Positions 62,943 through 64,000 of a stretch of 64,000 nucleotides of DNA are shown here, piece by piece; within the stretch, counting starts at the first letter, position 1, and each line of letters begins with the position of its first letter. Position numbers and translations under genes: made by a program. The stretch is from contig NZ_JBHTKJ010000035.1 of NCBI RefSeq assembly GCF_042675965.1, forward strand, positions 1 to 64,000, given 5' to 3'. The notes under the pieces were generated by a model, which worked only from the letters and a program-made list of their open reading frames with translations, was not told the DNA's origin and searched no databases. Origin of the DNA: Virgibacillus_R byunsanensis. Its GTDB lineage: Bacteria > Bacillota > Bacilli > Bacillales > Amphibacillaceae.

Positions 62943-63860
62943 TTATACCTTTTGAGTATCTATCCACACATTCGGATCTTTAATAATGCAGTCAATATGT
63001 ACACCCGCATCCGTTTTTCCTCCAAAAGATTTATTGCTTCCAAATGCAATATGTACCGTTCCGAAAACTTTTTCATCTTCTAATACATTACCAGTTAATC
63101 GAGCTTTTTTATTCGTACCTATACCAAACTCAGCTATGGTACGTCCATCACCGTCACCTAATAATTCCAATAATTTTTGTCCATTTTTACCTGTTGCATC
63201 TACTAACCTTCCCGATTTAACCTTTAAAATTATTGGTTCATCAAGCACACCTATGTTACTTACAGCACCGTCTATCATTATGGTACCATTTGCAGAATCT
63301 TCAATTGGTGCTATATAACTTTCACCTGATGGCACATTGCCAGATTCCCCTTTTTGTTTAAAAACGCCTGTACTTCTAATACTTTCTCTTCCTTTAATTG
63401 AGAAAGTTAATTCAAAATTGTCTTTTACAATTCTAACTTCTTCACCACGATCTAATTCTTGACAATACTTTTCAGTAAGCTCTTGAACATCATTATAATC
63501 AGCAGAAATTGCACCATTTTCAAGCATATCAAACGTAACTCCTGGCATTGTCGCTACTCTAGATCCCGTTTCAGAAGCTTCTTTTCTTGCCTGTGTGTGT
63601 GTCAAAGAATGTTGGGTCACGCATAATATAACGTCTGCCGTCTTCATTAATGAACTAATCATGTGAGGTGGTTCTTCACCAGATTTATTTCGAGTTGGCA
63701 TTTTGACAATAATAGCTTCGTTGGAAAGCTCTTTACTAGCTTGGTAAAATAAATCTGCAACTTCATGCTTCTCCTCATCCGTTATAATTAGAACAGATTC
63801 ACTGGTTTTTAATGTTAAATTTTGTAATAGAACAGATTTAGCAACATCAACTAAACTCAT
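62943..63860 (-). CDS. M29-like aminopeptidase / NicX-like metalloenzyme
   Basis: The 305-residue protein resembles the thermophilic M29 aminopeptidase and 2,5-dihydroxypyridine dioxygenase (NicX) family. GNVPSGESYIAPIEDSANG (about 181-199), IAEFGIGTN (about 243) and GTVHIAFGSN, then FGGKTDAGVHIDCI (about 267-290) carry the His and Asp metal ligands. M29 members are peptidases and NicX opens hydroxylated pyridines, and the two cannot be separated here. GGAAGGAG precedes the ATG. The downstream CocE fragment is dead. Upstream lies a gene of probable regulator type. Confidence 0.75.
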   Translation of the reverse strand: MSLVDVAKSVLLQNLTLKTSESVLIITDEEKHEVADLFYQASKELSNEAIIVKMPTRNKSGEEPPHMISSLMKTADVILCVTQHSLTHTQARKEASETGSRVATMPGVTFDMLENGAISADYNDVQELTEKYCQELDRGEEVRIVKDNFELTFSIKGRESIRSTGVFKQKGESGNVPSGESYIAPIEDSANGTIMIDGAVSNIGVLDEPIILKVKSGRLVDATGKNGQKLLELLGDGDGRTIAEFGIGTNKKARLTGNVLEDEKVFGTVHIAFGSNKSFGGKTDAGVHIDCIIKDPNVWIDTQKV

Positions 63861-63880
63861 GTTATATTCTCCTTCCTTTA

Positions 63881-64000
63881 TTAAGATAAACCAAAATGGG
63901 GACCATACTTTTCGATAACTTTTTTCAGTTCCTTTTTAGCCTCTAGTAATTCTGTGATAAACAATTTAATATGTTCATCTGTAATCCGATATTGAGGTCC
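63881..64000 (-). CDS. C-terminal end of a probable IclR-family regulator (partial)
   Basis: The last 39 residues are visible, beginning GPQYRITDEHIKLFITELLE and ending in KYGPHFGLS. The ITDEHIKLFITELLEAKKEL helix resembles the C-terminal helix of IclR-type effector domains. The gene continues beyond the window edge. Twenty bases separate it from the M29/NicX-like gene, so they probably share an operon. Confidence 0.45.
   Translation of the reverse strand, partial: GPQYRITDEHIKLFITELLEAKKELKKVIEKYGPHFGLS

Noticed and set aside
62943..63860. Assigning NicX (pyridine ring-opening dioxygenase) outright
   Set aside because: The motifs are shared with M29 aminopeptidases and no other nicotinate genes are adjacent in the window.

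Overview
The window looks like chromosomal DNA from a low-GC, endospore-former-type Firmicute in the Bacillaceae, probably the halotolerant Oceanobacillus/Virgibacillus-like group. The genus is inference. The support is strong GGAGG-type ribosome sites, frequent TTG and GTG starts, a Staphylococcus-type class I fructose-bisphosphate aldolase, a YdhG/Fra-type frataxin, a YfiT/BstA-type DinB protein and many short interspersed non-coding repeats. No rRNA gene, complete tRNA or CRISPR array is visible.

Region by region. 0-11.3 kb: small metabolic and membrane or secreted genes, an orphan TnpB element (2.8-4.2 kb), the aldolase fda, a 23S rRNA m5U methyltransferase and a DUF2161 PD-(D/E)XK-like protein. 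11.3-15.8 kb: a decayed tubby-like gene, one intact type I toxin-antitoxin locus of the holin-like-toxin kind, Fra, a DUF5677-like protein, much repeat-rich non-coding DNA and a 3'-terminal tRNA fragment. 15.9-19.6 kb: a two-gene operon of a C-terminal HEPN protein and an OLD-family ATPase/TOPRIM nuclease. This is the best candidate here for an undescribed anti-phage system. 20.4-27.6 kb: a degenerate-GGDEF/winged-helix regulator followed by three M20 amidohydrolases and an AbgT transporter, an abgBTA-like amide-scavenging cluster. 27.6-34.6 kb: three decayed copies of the toxin-antitoxin locus, several pseudogenes, a Dus tRNA enzyme and an amine oxidase.

34.6-50.4 kb is one large catabolic block, all on the minus strand. 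Read from the right it contains an IclR regulator, a hydantoinase/allantoinase-type hydrolase, a TRAP transporter (P, Q, M), a DapA-type aldolase and an SDR, ending in a terminator. After an IS200 copy it continues with a second hydantoinase paralogue, an MmgE/PrpD protein, an N-carbamoyl hydrolase, an NfsA-like nitroreductase, a D-2-hydroxyacid dehydrogenase, an LhgO-like oxidase and a FAH-family hydrolase. The logic is import of a carboxylated substrate, hydrolytic opening of a cyclic amide or ureide, decarbamoylation and oxidation of the carbon skeleton. A palindrome in front of the IclR gene recurs in front of the second half, so both halves may share one regulator.

50.7-62.3 kb is a defence island: an internally deleted mrr, a DnaD-like remnant, a MazG-like/PLD-helicase pair with overlapping stop and start, McrBC, and a divergent MmeI-like type IIL restriction-modification enzyme. 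The window ends with a CocE/NonD remnant, an M29/NicX-like aminopeptidase and the C-terminus of a probable regulator.
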